From Certhia americana (lineage: Eukaryota > Chordata > Aves > Passeriformes > Certhiidae), in NCBI GenBank assembly GCA_018697195.1, contig CM031857.1, forward strand, positions 92,762,617 to 92,826,616: DNA of 64,000 bases. Direction: 5' to 3'. The notes beneath the pieces are model-generated. The model made no database searches, was not told the origin of the DNA, and was given only the letters and a program-made list of their open reading frames with translations. A program made the position numbers and the translations under genes. How positions within the stretch are numbered: the stretch's first letter is position 1; each line of letters begins with the position of its first letter. Positions 49,963-61,925 of the stretch are shown in pieces.

Positions 49963-52357
49963 TAAATGTTAACCCTGATCCAGCTGAAAATACTCAATGT
50001 GTTCCCTTCTTTTCTTTCAGGCCTTTACTTCCATTATAGATTAGTATAAGAAATGAAAAGAGCCTTCTGGGCATAAACATAATATTATTCACCAGTTTGT
50101 ACCAATTTAAATTGACATGATGTGTGGCATACCCTGGGTAGGACTCGGCTGTTTAATCAAAAGCAGGCATGGGCTACCATGATGGGCAATCTGCAGGTCT
50201 AGCTTCTGACATCAATCAGACAATTCCCTGGAAACTGAGCCATACCTCAGAAGGTGTTTTTATTTTGGAGACATTTCAGGTGCTTAATGTGTAGTAAGCT
50301 GTTAAAATATTTCATTAAATACTTCTCTTTCCTTCTACTCCTCATTTGTTAGTGCCAGAACTTCACAGCTGGAGGAGGTCGTTTCTTTTTTTTTTTTTTT
50401 TTAAATCGTGATTTTGAAAGGTAATCCAGCTCTGAGCAGGAATGGTCAGCATATTCCCTTAGCCACAGGCTCAGATGTTCTGCATTGACTGCTATTTTGA
50501 CATTCTTGGATGGAAATCCATCGCTTAATACTCAAACATGAGGCACATACTGGTTCTCTGGCATGCCTTTGCCTGTGACCATCTGTTGGGGTGGCACTAT
50601 GCCCACTCAAAAACTCCCTGCCAGTTTCAAGAGGACATAGGTATTAACTGAATACAGGTTTAGGAAGACAGCTAGCAAAATGCTAAGGATGTCATTTTAG
50701 CTGCAAGACTTTTATCTTGTTGTTAGGTAATCCCAGACTGGGTCCATACGTTTCAGAAGAATGCTTGCAGGCTCACTGTAAGCTCACCTCAAAATTGCAT
50801 GTTTATGCACATATATAAAAAGGTAAACAAATGTTATTAACTGGAAAATGTCTACATACTCAGTTTTCTCTGACAGACTGGCTTGAACTTGAGAAAAACT
50901 TCTAAAAGCCATTGCAAGCAAGCAAATTAGTATTTTTTATGCAGTGTTGCTGTTTCCCATACCCAATTCCATTTAAAATATAATGCATTATTGACATTAG
51001 ACAGTAACTGTAAAAAAGGAATTGGGAATTTTTATTTGAATAGCAATTAAGGATCAGTTGCAAGATACCTGTGGCTGTGTTGCTTAGAAAAGTAATATTC
51101 TTTGGATGACTTTAGAACATAAAAATATTCATGACAAGTGAAACTTGATTTGGGTTGTATATGAATGTGATTACAGTTTCAACTTGGCAAAGCTGATATC
51201 AAAATGTAGGGTGTCACTTTAGGACAAATTCAGAAGTTAAAATCTGCGAGGCTTGTAGAACAAAAAGAAATGTCACGATCTACATTTATTTGCTTCTTGG
51301 AAGAGGAACAAAACCTATTGATACTGCTAATACGGAAGACTTTGGTTATGCAGGTGATGAATAGGTAAAAGTAATAAATGTAAGTACGTTTCTTATATCT
51401 CCATCTGTAAATAGCAGTTTACAACTATAGGAAGACAAAATTCCTATCCATCTGAATTTTAAGTTATTTAAAACACATGAGACAATAAAATGAACAAGCT
51501 GAAGAGCATATCAGGAGCATATTGGAAGGAGGCTAAGAAAGTGAAAAAGTGGAAAATGGAGAAAAAAATAAAACTAGGTTGCCACAGGACAGAATCATAT
51601 GACCTCAAAGACAGAATTAAGAAGTTTGAATCTGATGTGAAAAGATGGAAGGTTGTAAAAAAGTGGGGAAAGCAAGTTCTGTGTTAATACCAAAAACAGG
51701 TGAATAGGCTCCTCTGTGACTCTTAACAACAGGCCATAAATGGGAAGGTGAAGTGCAAGAGTCTGGGAAAAAATGACTGCAGAAGCACAAAAGTTGTGAA
51801 AGAGAACTGGAATTCCTTTTTTTTTTTTTTTTTCATTGAAGAGAAGATGCGCTTTATAAAGCTTATAAAAAGCAGAAGATAGAATAAGAGATAGAATTTC
51901 ATGAGGGGTAAAACTAGTCAAAACACTAGACATAACCATATTTGATGGATCTGAAAGTTTTCCCAACCAGAAAGTTCCCAAGAAAGTGGAAAAGCTTGCT
52001 TTTGTAAATCCAGATGTTCACCAAAAGGATGGATATGGCATTTCCATTCGGCTACTGCAAAAGTAAAATTTGAAGATTAACCAAAGAGTCCTCCAAGCAT
52101 CAGCCAGTGCTGGGTCTTTGGGCTCTTCTCAGGAAACATTTACATATAAGCCATTATTTTACAATATTGTGCTAACTCTGTGGTCATCATGCCTGTTCTT
52201 ACATGAAGTTTCTAAAAGCCAAGACCAACAAGACATGATCTTTACCTGATTTTGCTGTGCTGAGAGGCATATGAGCACAAAGAGATGGCCTTGAAGCACA
52301 GCAGTTACCATCTAATTGCATCTTAAGAAAATAACGTGTGTTCCAGCATTTCATCAA
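49963..52357. other. Non-coding sequence with T homopolymers
   Basis: T17 runs lie at 50386-50402 and 51817-51833. A Lys-rich 65-codon plus frame (51490-51687) is composition-driven. No gene was recognised. Confidence 0.5.
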
Positions 52358-52700
52358 TTACACACAGACTCACAGAGTGGTAGAGGAAGTGACCTCTAGT
52401 GCCACCCAGTCCAATGCCCACTGCTAGAGCAGGTTGCATGGGGTGGTGTTCACGTGTGTTCTTGAATATCTCCAGAGAGGCAGACTCCACAACCTCTCTG
52501 GGCAGCCTGTTCCAGTGCTCTGCTGTCCTCAAGTAAAGATTTTCCTCATCTTTCCTCATCCTGTGTTTCACTTTGTGCCTGTTGCCCCTTGTCCTGTCAG
52601 TGGGCACCACTGAAAACAGTCTGGCCACACCCTCTTTACACCTGTCCTTAATATATTTGGATGCAGTGACAAAATCCCCTCTCAGTGCTCTCTTCTCCAC
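52358..52700 (-). mobile_element. CR1 LINE copy, ORF2 C terminus plus short 3' UTR
   Basis: The minus strand has an open frame from about 52700 down to 52323. It reads KEGVARLFSVVPTDRTRGNR, then EHWNRLPREVVESASLEIFK, which is the CR1 ORF2 C terminus. A deletion replaces part of the segment between HKVKHR and NLYLRT. The UTR includes HPMQPALAVGIGLGG in translation and ends in a degenerate tail, seen on the plus strand as CACACAGACTCACAGAGTGG. The 125-codon frame is therefore LINE remnant, not a host gene. It has lost all RT catalytic motifs and is 5'-truncated. Confidence 0.92.
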
Positions 52701-53038
52701 TGATGGTGGGCTCTAATTCTAAGTTTCACTGTTTTGCTTTCCATAAGAAGAGACTGAAACCTGTATTTGTTCTTTGGGATGTAGCTTCTCTCCTCCCTCT
52801 TATTTGCTACAACCTGTAAAGCCCCCCCATATCTTTGAGTCAAGAGTACATACATAGCCTCTCACCATCTCCTGAGTGCAAAAGGGTATGGGAAAGGATT
52901 TCCTACCTTACATGGAGATCATCTGGCTGTGGAGAAGGATGATAGAGAGAAGTCCCAAAAAAGCAGTGTCTGTTGTCCTTAAGTCCAATTATAAAGGTAA
53001 TAAAGAATTTTGGAAAAGCAGCAGGAGCAACTGCTTAT
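52701..53038. other. Non-coding sequence
   Basis: Follows the truncated end of the CR1. Part of an unrecognised 99-codon frame (52876-53175) crosses it. No feature is supported. Confidence 0.5.
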
Positions 53039-53069
53039 TTGTAAGTACAGCTTATTGCTGTACTTACAA
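53039..53069. repeat. Perfect hairpin, 13-bp stem, 5-nt loop
   Basis: TTGTAAGTACAGC (53039-53051), loop TTATT, GCTGTACTTACAA (53057-53069). All thirteen pairs match, and the stem does not extend further. It is too short for a typical microRNA precursor. It may be a templated inverted duplication or chance. Confidence 0.85.
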
Positions 53070-56000
53070 CTCTCCCACTGTACAGTCTTCACAGAGGGAA
53101 ATATTCAGCACCAATATTGAAAAGAATTCAATAAAAATAAATGCTGACTTGTCTTCCTTTGAAAAGAGAAAGTAGAAATGTCTAGAATGTATAAGAGGTG
53201 ATTAATTTTTCTTGACTGCTAAGAGGCAAACATGGAACTCATCTATAAGAACAGGTACCATTAATCCAATATTATTTCTTGTTAACATCTATTTGTCTTG
53301 ACCTATCACACTCTCATAAACCTATGTTGAAATAAATGTCTGTTATAATTTCCATTAAATATGTTTGAAAAAAGGGTTTATCAGCAGACAGAATCAGTAG
53401 CTGCAGCTAAGGAGGAAAAAAAAAAGGAAGACTGTATCAAAATTAGAATGTGTAGCTTTTTCCTTTGATGGTGTTTGAAAATGTTTACAAAAAGATCTGC
53501 AACTTTTGGAAAAATTATTTCTCTCATAGAGTCAATGTGAATCCAGTGAGATCTGCCTTAGAATGATTATAAATACATTTTTTAAAATATGTATGCATAT
53601 CAATACCTTTATCTATACATTCAGCATAGCTCTGCATAAAGATATTTATGATTTGCTTAAATATATATGTGATTGAAATGTGTTTCAGATTTATAAGTTA
53701 AAGTAAAATAAGTTTATATTTTTCCAATCTTGAAAGGGAAAACATCCTTAAGGAGTGTTTCTCTCTCCATTTTTGAAACATGAAACCCTTTTCAGAAAAA
53801 AAAGGCAAGAAAAATAAGAATAATTTTTGTCTCTAAATTATACCTCTGTTCCTTCTACAAGCTTCGTAAATTCAATTCCCGTTTGTAACTTACAAATATT
53901 TATTCTATGTCAAAAGTAAGCTGTTAACAACAACTCTGGAAAAATGCTCTGGCAAAGTCAGAAAACTATAATTAATTCAATTCATTATGATATTCCATCT
54001 ATAGGATTTAATAATGTTACAGAAGGCAGTAGCATTTTTCATGTCATGTGAGAGGGCCATAAGCTTCAGCAATTTTGGTCCATCAAAAGTTGGGAAAAAC
54101 AGGACATGTAGTTCTCTCTAAATGAACACTCGTGTACACAACCACTCCCTTAGTGTTTAAAAACAAAATAAGAAAAGCAGATCAAGGAAAAGTGGTTGCA
54201 TTGCAAAGCAAGTGCAGTTGCAAAGCCCAGAAGCGTTTCGCATGGGTATTTGTGGTGGGGTCAGCACAGTGGTGGGCTGTACTTCAGACCCTGGGAGCAC
54301 AAAGAAGGATATATATTCCTAAAGTCATTGTAAATTTTAAGAGCACTTGGACTCCTGTAAAAATGTTGTCAGGGAATGGCATGTTTCTTTACTATAGAAG
54401 GTGGCTGCCAAGCAGGATCACTGAGCTCTTAATCACCCTTATATTAAAGCTGAGACACATGAACTGAAACAGTTATTATAGGGAGTAATTACAGATCAAA
54501 TTAAAAACATTAGAACTGGCAAGGAGATCAAAGCAAAGCATTCCCTGCAAGAAATGCATGCAATGTTGTTCAGAACAGGTACAAGTGAAGGTTTGCAGTG
54601 AAGATTGTATTCCTTAAAGTAAAAGTGCTTAGGAACAGTCAAGGTACAGCTGATAAAACACACAGAGAGTCAGAAAACAAGGGCAAATACCTGCTTGCAA
54701 TAAATTTGAGGGCAGGTGCATAATACAATCAAGAGGAAGTGATTCCATTTTGAAAAAACCCTGAAATTTTGCCAAGAAAAAATCAGCAAATCCTAAACAA
54801 ACCTTGTACTCTTGATCTAAACAAGGAAAAGACATAGCAAATTACCAGAAAGCTGTATGAAGAATATCACAAAGATCATCAGTTCAGAGACTTGTCTTGA
54901 AAGGAAAACTGTCTGAGGATTCAATACCTTGTGAGGGAAGTGGCTGCAAAAGCTGGTGATGTGAGGATATTAGAAGACAAGGAATATCTGGTCAAGCTGG
55001 TTACCCTTCACGCTGAAACTAATAGTTCTAGGTTATGTACAAACAATATTAGTTTTCAAAGACAGAGTAACTGGCAATCTGTTAAGATAATACATCTCTC
55101 AGTTGTCCCACAAATACGGGCATAGGTGCTGTGTATTCTCATTTCATAGACACAATAACAAGAGAACAATGGAAAGATACCAAAGTTCACAATTTGTTTG
55201 TTGTTACTCTCCAGAACACTGCGCAAGTGTCTGTAAAATTACATTTCTCTCCCAGCCTCTGAGAAGCCAAAGGGACATGAATAACCAAATTATGCAAGTT
55301 CAGGGGACAGATTCCTGGCAATAGTCAGGTTGAGAAGGGGGACATTTTCAGAAGACCAGAGGAGACCTGGGATTTTGAAGTGTTATTTCCCTGATGTGTC
55401 CCGCAAGAGGGAGAGAGCATTGTCTTATTTGATACTTGTGAGTTGTTTTCCCTGCTCTACCAGATTGTATTAACTGGCTGTATCAGCTGGTAATGAATGT
55501 GTGATTTACATTTGATTTCCAAAAATAATAAGTTGGTGTAACAGTGGATGGTCACTGCTGAGTTTCAGGGTAGAGAACAGGAAGAAGCATGGCATTTGAT
55601 AACCCTGAGTCATGGCATATCACTGGCTCAGGAGATAAAGGCCAGTATACTGTGCTTGCATGTGTTATGCCAGTACCATGACTGGTATCATTAACACAGT
55701 AAAAATGTCATCAGTGTATACATATTAAAACAAATTATTTTGGGGAAACAATAACTGCAGTGGCATATACCATGCTCAATACCTAAATCAATATTATTGA
55801 GCTGAGCTAACAATAAATCAAATCTGCATAATCAATTCTTCTACTAGAAATGAAACCATTAACATTCAAATATGAAAGTACATACCATTTATACAATTTC
55901 TTTTGGCAATTTCTGTTTATTTGACTCTAGAATGTTCACTAGCTGGTATTTGAACACACTGTCCATTTATTTATGCTTAAGTGGTATGTGAAGCAAAGTA

Positions 56001-57104
56001 TTGTGGGTGAGGTTGAACCCATAACATTTCTTGAACAGCTCATGATGCTGCTGGGTAGATTTGGGTTTAGAAAGGATTAATATTTCAGTATGTTTGGGCT
56101 TCTGAGGTCAGAAGACACCATGGTGCGGTAAGCAAAAATAGCTAAAGAATTAACTCCAGACTGAGTACCACAGTCAGGCACATTTTTGGGTGCTGAGTTT
56201 TTCCTGAAGCATAATTTGTCATTTCTATTTCACACTTCCCTGCTCAAAGGGATAGAAAGATACAGCATAGACAGAACAGACACAGGAAGGGCCAAGATGT
56301 GGCACAGAGGTGTCTTCCCACCAGAGAGCTCCAGGGCCAGGCACAAATCCATGCAAGCCAATATCTATGGGAAGATTGGAGAGTGAAGCGTATGGAGGAA
56401 GGTAGGGACGCACAGATGGACAATAAGCCAATAATAACAACAGTAAACAAACTCTTGCACTTGCCTTTTACTTTGTGGAAATTCTGTCTTGGCCTCATTG
56501 TACTGCTCAAGGGAGCAATTAACTGCTGTAGAAAATCTGAAATGTTTTTGGTAGGGACACACAGAGAAAACTGATCATCTGGTATGACCTCCAAATTGCA
56601 GGATGACTGCTGCATGAAACATCCCTTGTCAATCTTCCTATGCTCACAACACTCATGATCCTGTTTAGGACTGTTACCTTGTACTGTGAGAGGAAACAAA
56701 AGACAAGGGGCAGGTTTGGGGAGGAATTACTCTGTGTGTAGTCAAGTATCTCAGAAATACGAGAGAACTTCATGGGACTTTTGCACATATCTCTTTCCTG
56801 GGACTCCTTCTTCCTACAAAATCACTTATTTCTAATGAAATTTATATGCATTAATCTAAAAGCTGCAGATCCTGTGCAACTTTTTAAAATCAAAGCCTTT
56901 CTTCAGTAAACAACCTCCTTTTTTCATAATCTTTGTTTTCAAGAATGCTGTACTGCCCAGTTTCTTTAAAGTGATTGGTCTCTTTATGCCAGCTAAAATT
57001 TGGTTTATAGTCCAGCACCCATTCTTATATTTCTGTAATTGATAGAGGAGTGAATTTTATTGGTTTTCTTTTGGACATGCTTTTTTCTTTCCCCCTTTTT
57101 TTTT
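53070..57104. other. Non-coding sequence, unrecognised frames
   Basis: Plus frame 54132-54467 (111 codons) and minus frame 56244-56699 (151 codons) are the longest here. Neither contains a motif I recognise. Several alternative frames overlap at 56.2-56.8 kb. No RNA gene or mobile element was recognised. Confidence 0.4.
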
Positions 57105-57204
57105 NNNNNNNNNNNNNNNNNNNNNNNNNNNNNNNNNNNNNNNNNNNNNNNNNNNNNNNNNNNNNNNNNNNNNNNNNNNNNNNNNNNNNNNNNNNNNNNN
57201 NNNN
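57105..57204. other. Assembly gap of exactly 100 N
   Basis: One hundred N, the usual placeholder for a gap of unknown size. It is flanked by T-rich DNA on the left and a (TTTTTC)n tract on the right. Open frames drawn across it are artefacts. Confidence 0.99.
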
Positions 57205-57250
57205 TTTCTTTTTCTTTTTCTTTTTCTTTTTCTTTTTCTTTTTCTTTTCT
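57205..57250 (+). repeat. (TTTTTC)n pyrimidine microsatellite at gap edge
   Basis: About seven TTTTTC units end in TTTTCTTATTTTCCC. The left side of the gap is also pure pyrimidine (TTTCTTTCCCCCTTTTTTTTT), so the missing sequence is probably more of the same. Confidence 0.92.
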
Positions 57251-60200
57251 TATTTTCCCTCACATGGACTGTAAAGGGAGCTTTTGTACAACAAAAATCA
57301 AGCTTTTGTAAGCCATTTGGCCACAAAGATAGCAGGACTCACTGAAGCATTCCCATGCTTCAGACTTCCTAAAATAAACTACTGGTAGAAAGAGTCACAC
57401 TTCAAAAGCTATAGCAGTAAGTCTCTACAAGGAAAAAAAAAAAAAAGTAGTTTAATTAAAAACTTATTATTGAAAACATTTATAGAGATGCTTAAACTTT
57501 CGCTAACAGAAAAATAAAAAAAAACCCTGATAATATATTGTTTTCTTTGCAACAAATCAAGCTAAGGGGTATTTTCATTTCTTCACTTTTGAAAGAAATA
57601 AAGCAGTAAAATGAAAAGATAAACTGGAGAAAAGAAAGGGAGGCTCAGTGTATTTTATCTTTTATAAAAGTTAAGAGAAATTCAAAGCCAGTAAAAATTC
57701 AGAGGGCTGTCTGAAGCCTAGCCTAGAGCGACCTACAGTAGGCAGCTCTGGCTAGCAGGCAGTAGGAGCTGCACACTGTTGCCTTGGATTTATACGCTGC
57801 AGCAGCTTTGACGCATGCAGTAGGTAGGTGGTCTGAGTGTGACTCCTGCAGCTTTTCTGGATGCCATCCATATCTGCACTGCTGTTTGCTCCCAACTGCA
57901 TCTGACCTAGCACACTTTGTGCTTTTCAATCTTTGCTGTAGAAAAGAGCAAAGGAAAGTAGATGCATACATTAATATGGGGTTGTAACACAATAGAGACC
58001 AAGGGAGAGGTATCAGGAAAAGACCATTGCCATTTCTCTTGTCTTTTGCTAAAGGACAGTTCCACCTTTCCTAAAGGTGTAGTTCTACCTGAGCAGGAAA
58101 CAAGGTTGGAAAAGTCTAATATTGTGAAACAAAATTAACTCTCTGAAGAGCAGAACCAGGTACATGCAGACACTCATGTGGATTCTCTCTCTCATCTCCT
58201 TCCCCCCACATCCCCCACCTGACTGCATGTTGCTTTGGCCTCTCTCCAGCTGCAGCAGAAGGGAGAAGAAACAAAGGACTCCTAAATAGGTCTGGACTGC
58301 CTGATAAGTCCATATCTGCTGAAATTAGTTGGACATATTCTCCTGAATTTCAAGTGGTCCTTGAGATGTAAGGCTTCAGACACCTGCAGGAAATGCCAAG
58401 CAGGTAGGGGGCTGATGCTGCTGTTGCCAAGCGTTCAGCTTCTCCTCTGTAAACATCCCTGTCACAGCTGAGCTGTCCCGTTCTTTGTCGGACAGTTGTC
58501 TGCGAGGAATGTGCTTGCTCAGAAGCAGTCCAGCTTGGATAACCAAAGAGTTTAAGCAAAAAAACTGACGTAGGGAGAAAGAAAAATTTAAATAGTAACC
58601 CTCAAAATATTTCTGTTTCCATGTAAGTAACCTTTGGTAACAAAATAAAATAGGAGAGGAAGTATGGAAAATACATACAATGATGAATTACAAAAGAATG
58701 CATTAACGTAACCATTTCTGGAGAGAGAATAATTTGCTTGTGAGCAAATGGCAGAAAAAAAGGCTACATAATTTAGCCATATCTGTCTGCTTGCATTCTT
58801 GATTGACAAATGCTTCCACCTGCCTGCCACTGAAGTGCCCTTCTACCCTCCTCATTTAGTATTATAGTCATTAAATGATACTTGGGGTATAGTTCAGATC
58901 TTTACTGAATGAAGTAAATTTATGGAATAAAAGCAGGTGAAGCAGTGTGTGAGCATAGGTCTGTGAGCATTCAGGTAGCTTAACTGTCAAATCACCCTCT
59001 GGCCCTGGTTTGGACCACTCCAGAAAATTGTCTCAAGGCAATAGTCACAGTGTGCTTCTAAGGCTTCTCAAAAAAAAGCTTTATGGACAGCCCATCCTTC
59101 AACACCATCCCAGAAGTCTCTAGAAACTGTATGCTCTCTTGTCACACCCTGAGTCAGCTCACAATTACCAGATCCAGCCATCCTGCCTGACAGCCTGCAG
59201 CAGATCCCTCACACCATTGTAGAAACCTTGGAATTAATGACACATTTACAATAGCATTTATGCCTTAGGGTCCTACACACACCAGTCAAGAGCCAGAAGG
59301 GGTTCTGGGCCAGTTCCTGTGCTGTGTGGAGGGAGTCAGACTGATTTGAAGAGAGAGAGCCTTACATAGCAAGGGCATGAGTCAGCCCATGGCATTTGAT
59401 TTTAATGCAGTGATTCTCTCCATTTGGCACCACTGACACAGTCAAAGAAAGAAACTACCATTTCCTTCTGTCCATCCTGAAGTCCTTTATTCACTCCTGT
59501 GTGTGTCCACATGGCTTGAAAGGGTGATTTATTTGAATCTTGTCAGGTGAGGGGACAAGCCATCTGTAGGTTGAATTGAGTGAAACTAACACTGCAGCCA
59601 AGCAGCACGTCCCTAATTATTGAAAGTGGCTGAATATTTGTTTTAGTCAGTTCTATTCTCTCCAGGTGAATCCCTTAAGCTCTGCTGGAATGCTGAAGTG
59701 CTATCTCAGTTCAGGTCCAAGAGCACAAAGTGTTCAGCTGACTGGAGGATACTTGGATATTTCTCCTCCATCACTACTGAAAGCAGCAGATATTGGGAGT
59801 GATCATTCTGAAAAATCAAGCCTGCTTGCTGGTGAGTGTATCTGCAGTTCTTTTAAACATACTAACCTCCTACATAATGTCCTCCTCCTACTCAAACTGC
59901 AGAAAGTACTGGAAAATTGCTATTTGCCAGGTTTTTGCTAGCTCAGAAATACATGAAAGAATACATGAAAAATAAGCTCTTTCCAGGAAAGATTTCACCA
60001 ATTTTCTGGTCTGTTTATTTTTGTGTGTTTTTGTTTTATTTTTTTATTTTTTTAAATTTAATATCACAGAATGGATAGCATGTCCTAGGATATTATTTTG
60101 TCCTTTTGCACTGCTGGTTGTATGATTAATTCCTGCATAATGCACCATGAAAATGAAGAATTCATCTCTCACATTAATGTTACCATGCTGCACTAGCAGA

Positions 60201-61907
60201 TGTCCAGTTACAGCTGTATATCCCCCTCTGCATTCCCTCTTCAAAAACATTCCAAGTCTTTCTGTTGCTGTTACACTTCTTTCTAAACAGTTCAGCATCA
60301 AGAAATACATGTCAGTAGAAGCTTTGACAAAAGATTTCACTGTAGTCAGCTGTGAAGGTTGTTACTGTGAGACAAGTTAGTGACAGCTCTAGCAAGTGTG
60401 CCTTCAGGTTTATTGGTGCCAAAAGTGTTTGAAAGTGAGAAAACTGGTTAAATGCACTCATATATTCCCTCTGTGCCAGGCTTTACATTCTATCTTACTT
60501 TAATAATCAACAATTTCCCATAGTATTTGGAATATCACTCATTTGGAGGATTTCAAAATGACTTAGCAAATTTGTGGCCAAACTGATATGTTTCCAAAGG
60601 AACAGAAATAGCTAAAAAAAAAAAAAAGAAAAGAAAATTGTAAAAGTAATGCTATCATTTTTTTATGTTTGCATTAATATAAAACTCCATCTATATCTGG
60701 GTGTGAACACTCTATTTCTTGTACAAAAGGAAAGGCTAAAGCAAAGAGGTATGGAATTCTGCTGTTTAAATATCCATGAATGCACATATTCCAATACTTG
60801 TTCTGCTCATGTACTTCGGAGAAATTTAATACATTAAAGATAGAGACAAGAATTTGCCCTGTGCTATGTCAATTCTTTGTCTACTTGTTTGAAGCCTCAC
60901 ATAAAAGGTTCAACATTGCTTTTAGCACCCACAGACCCCAATGAATTGTTGTCTGTCCACATGAGGTCTGAGTCTGGAAATCACAATCAATTTTTATTAG
61001 GCTCTTGACAGTGCATTTCATTGTTGATCCTGTTGGTTACTGTGAGCACTAGCGCATACGGTAGACACATTCCAAACCACTTGTTCTCTATTTACTGTGT
61101 AGCACAAAATAGGCAGTCCAGGATTGTACAATATAGATAATTTAAGCCACATGTAGTACAGTGAATGTAAAGCTTGGAGTATTTGATCTCAAAACCCAAT
61201 TAGACTGGTTTGTTTTCTTTGATCTGAGTGGAATGTTGTAGTATACACTTTATAAAACTGACTTCCAAAAGTTATTGGCATAATAAACACTAATAATCCG
61301 GATATTTTTTCTTGAGTTCCAAAAAAAGAAACTGCATGTAAGAACTGCAACAGGTTATTGAGGGTGTGACTTCCAAAATGAGCATAGTTCTCACAGAAAC
61401 CCTTGAAGAGGGAAACTGATGGGGAGAGAGTAAGAAACCCTTGAAGATGTAAACTGATGTGTAAGATTCATAGCATCAACACCTTTGGAGATGAGTCTGC
61501 TTACCCTGGAATTCCTCTGTGGCTGTTGGGATATCCAGTCTTCAGTTCTACTTAATAATATACTTCATAGGACACTGCATTCTGAGCCTACACTGATGTA
61601 GAGCAATAAGGAGCTTGACTCTGAGGATGTGTGAAAGAGAAACAGAGGAAGACAGATGGCTTAGGTTGACCCAAGAATCTGTATTACTCAGAAGTCTGCT
61701 TTTGGGGTTTGGAGCATAAGACTACATCTCCCTAAAAGAGTAGAAAAATTTATTTTGGTTCTCAAAGAACAAGTTTGAGTTGTCAAAGTACCTCAAAGAA
61801 ACCACTGAGGAAAAGTCACGCTCAGCTCCTTCTGCACCAGGGAGCCTTTCAGGGCTGCTCCTGGCAATGCAGTAGCCCTAGTATTTTGTTTTGGTTTGGT
61901 TTTTGGC
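57251..61907. other. Non-coding sequence with minor repeats
   Basis: A14 runs lie at 57433-57446 and 60614-60627. An imperfect duplication of GAAACCCTTGAAGA...AAACTGATG occurs at about 61397-61423 and 61435-61462. Frames of 60-98 codons show no known domain. The segment 57.7-58.6 kb is slightly GC-richer but lacks recognisable elements. Confidence 0.4.
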
Positions 61908-61925
61908 TTTTTTTTTTTTTTTTTT
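61908..61925 (+). repeat. T18 homopolymer after (GGTTT)n
   Basis: GTTTTGGTTTGGTTTTTGGC precedes the T run. Low complexity. Confidence 0.9.

Noticed and set aside
52323..52700. 125-codon minus-strand frame as a host gene
   Set aside because: Its content (GVARLFSVVP, HWNRLPREVVESASLEIFK) is the CR1 ORF2 C terminus.
53039..53069. Hairpin as a microRNA precursor
   Set aside because: A 13-bp stem with a 5-nt loop is too short for Drosha/Dicer processing, and pairing does not extend outward.
56244..56699. 151-codon minus frame as a gene
   Set aside because: No recognisable domain; several competing frames overlap on both strands, as expected by chance in stop-poor sequence.
57050..57326. Frames of 74-89 codons spanning the N block
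   Set aside because: They are read through 100 N and a simple repeat, so the translation is meaningless.
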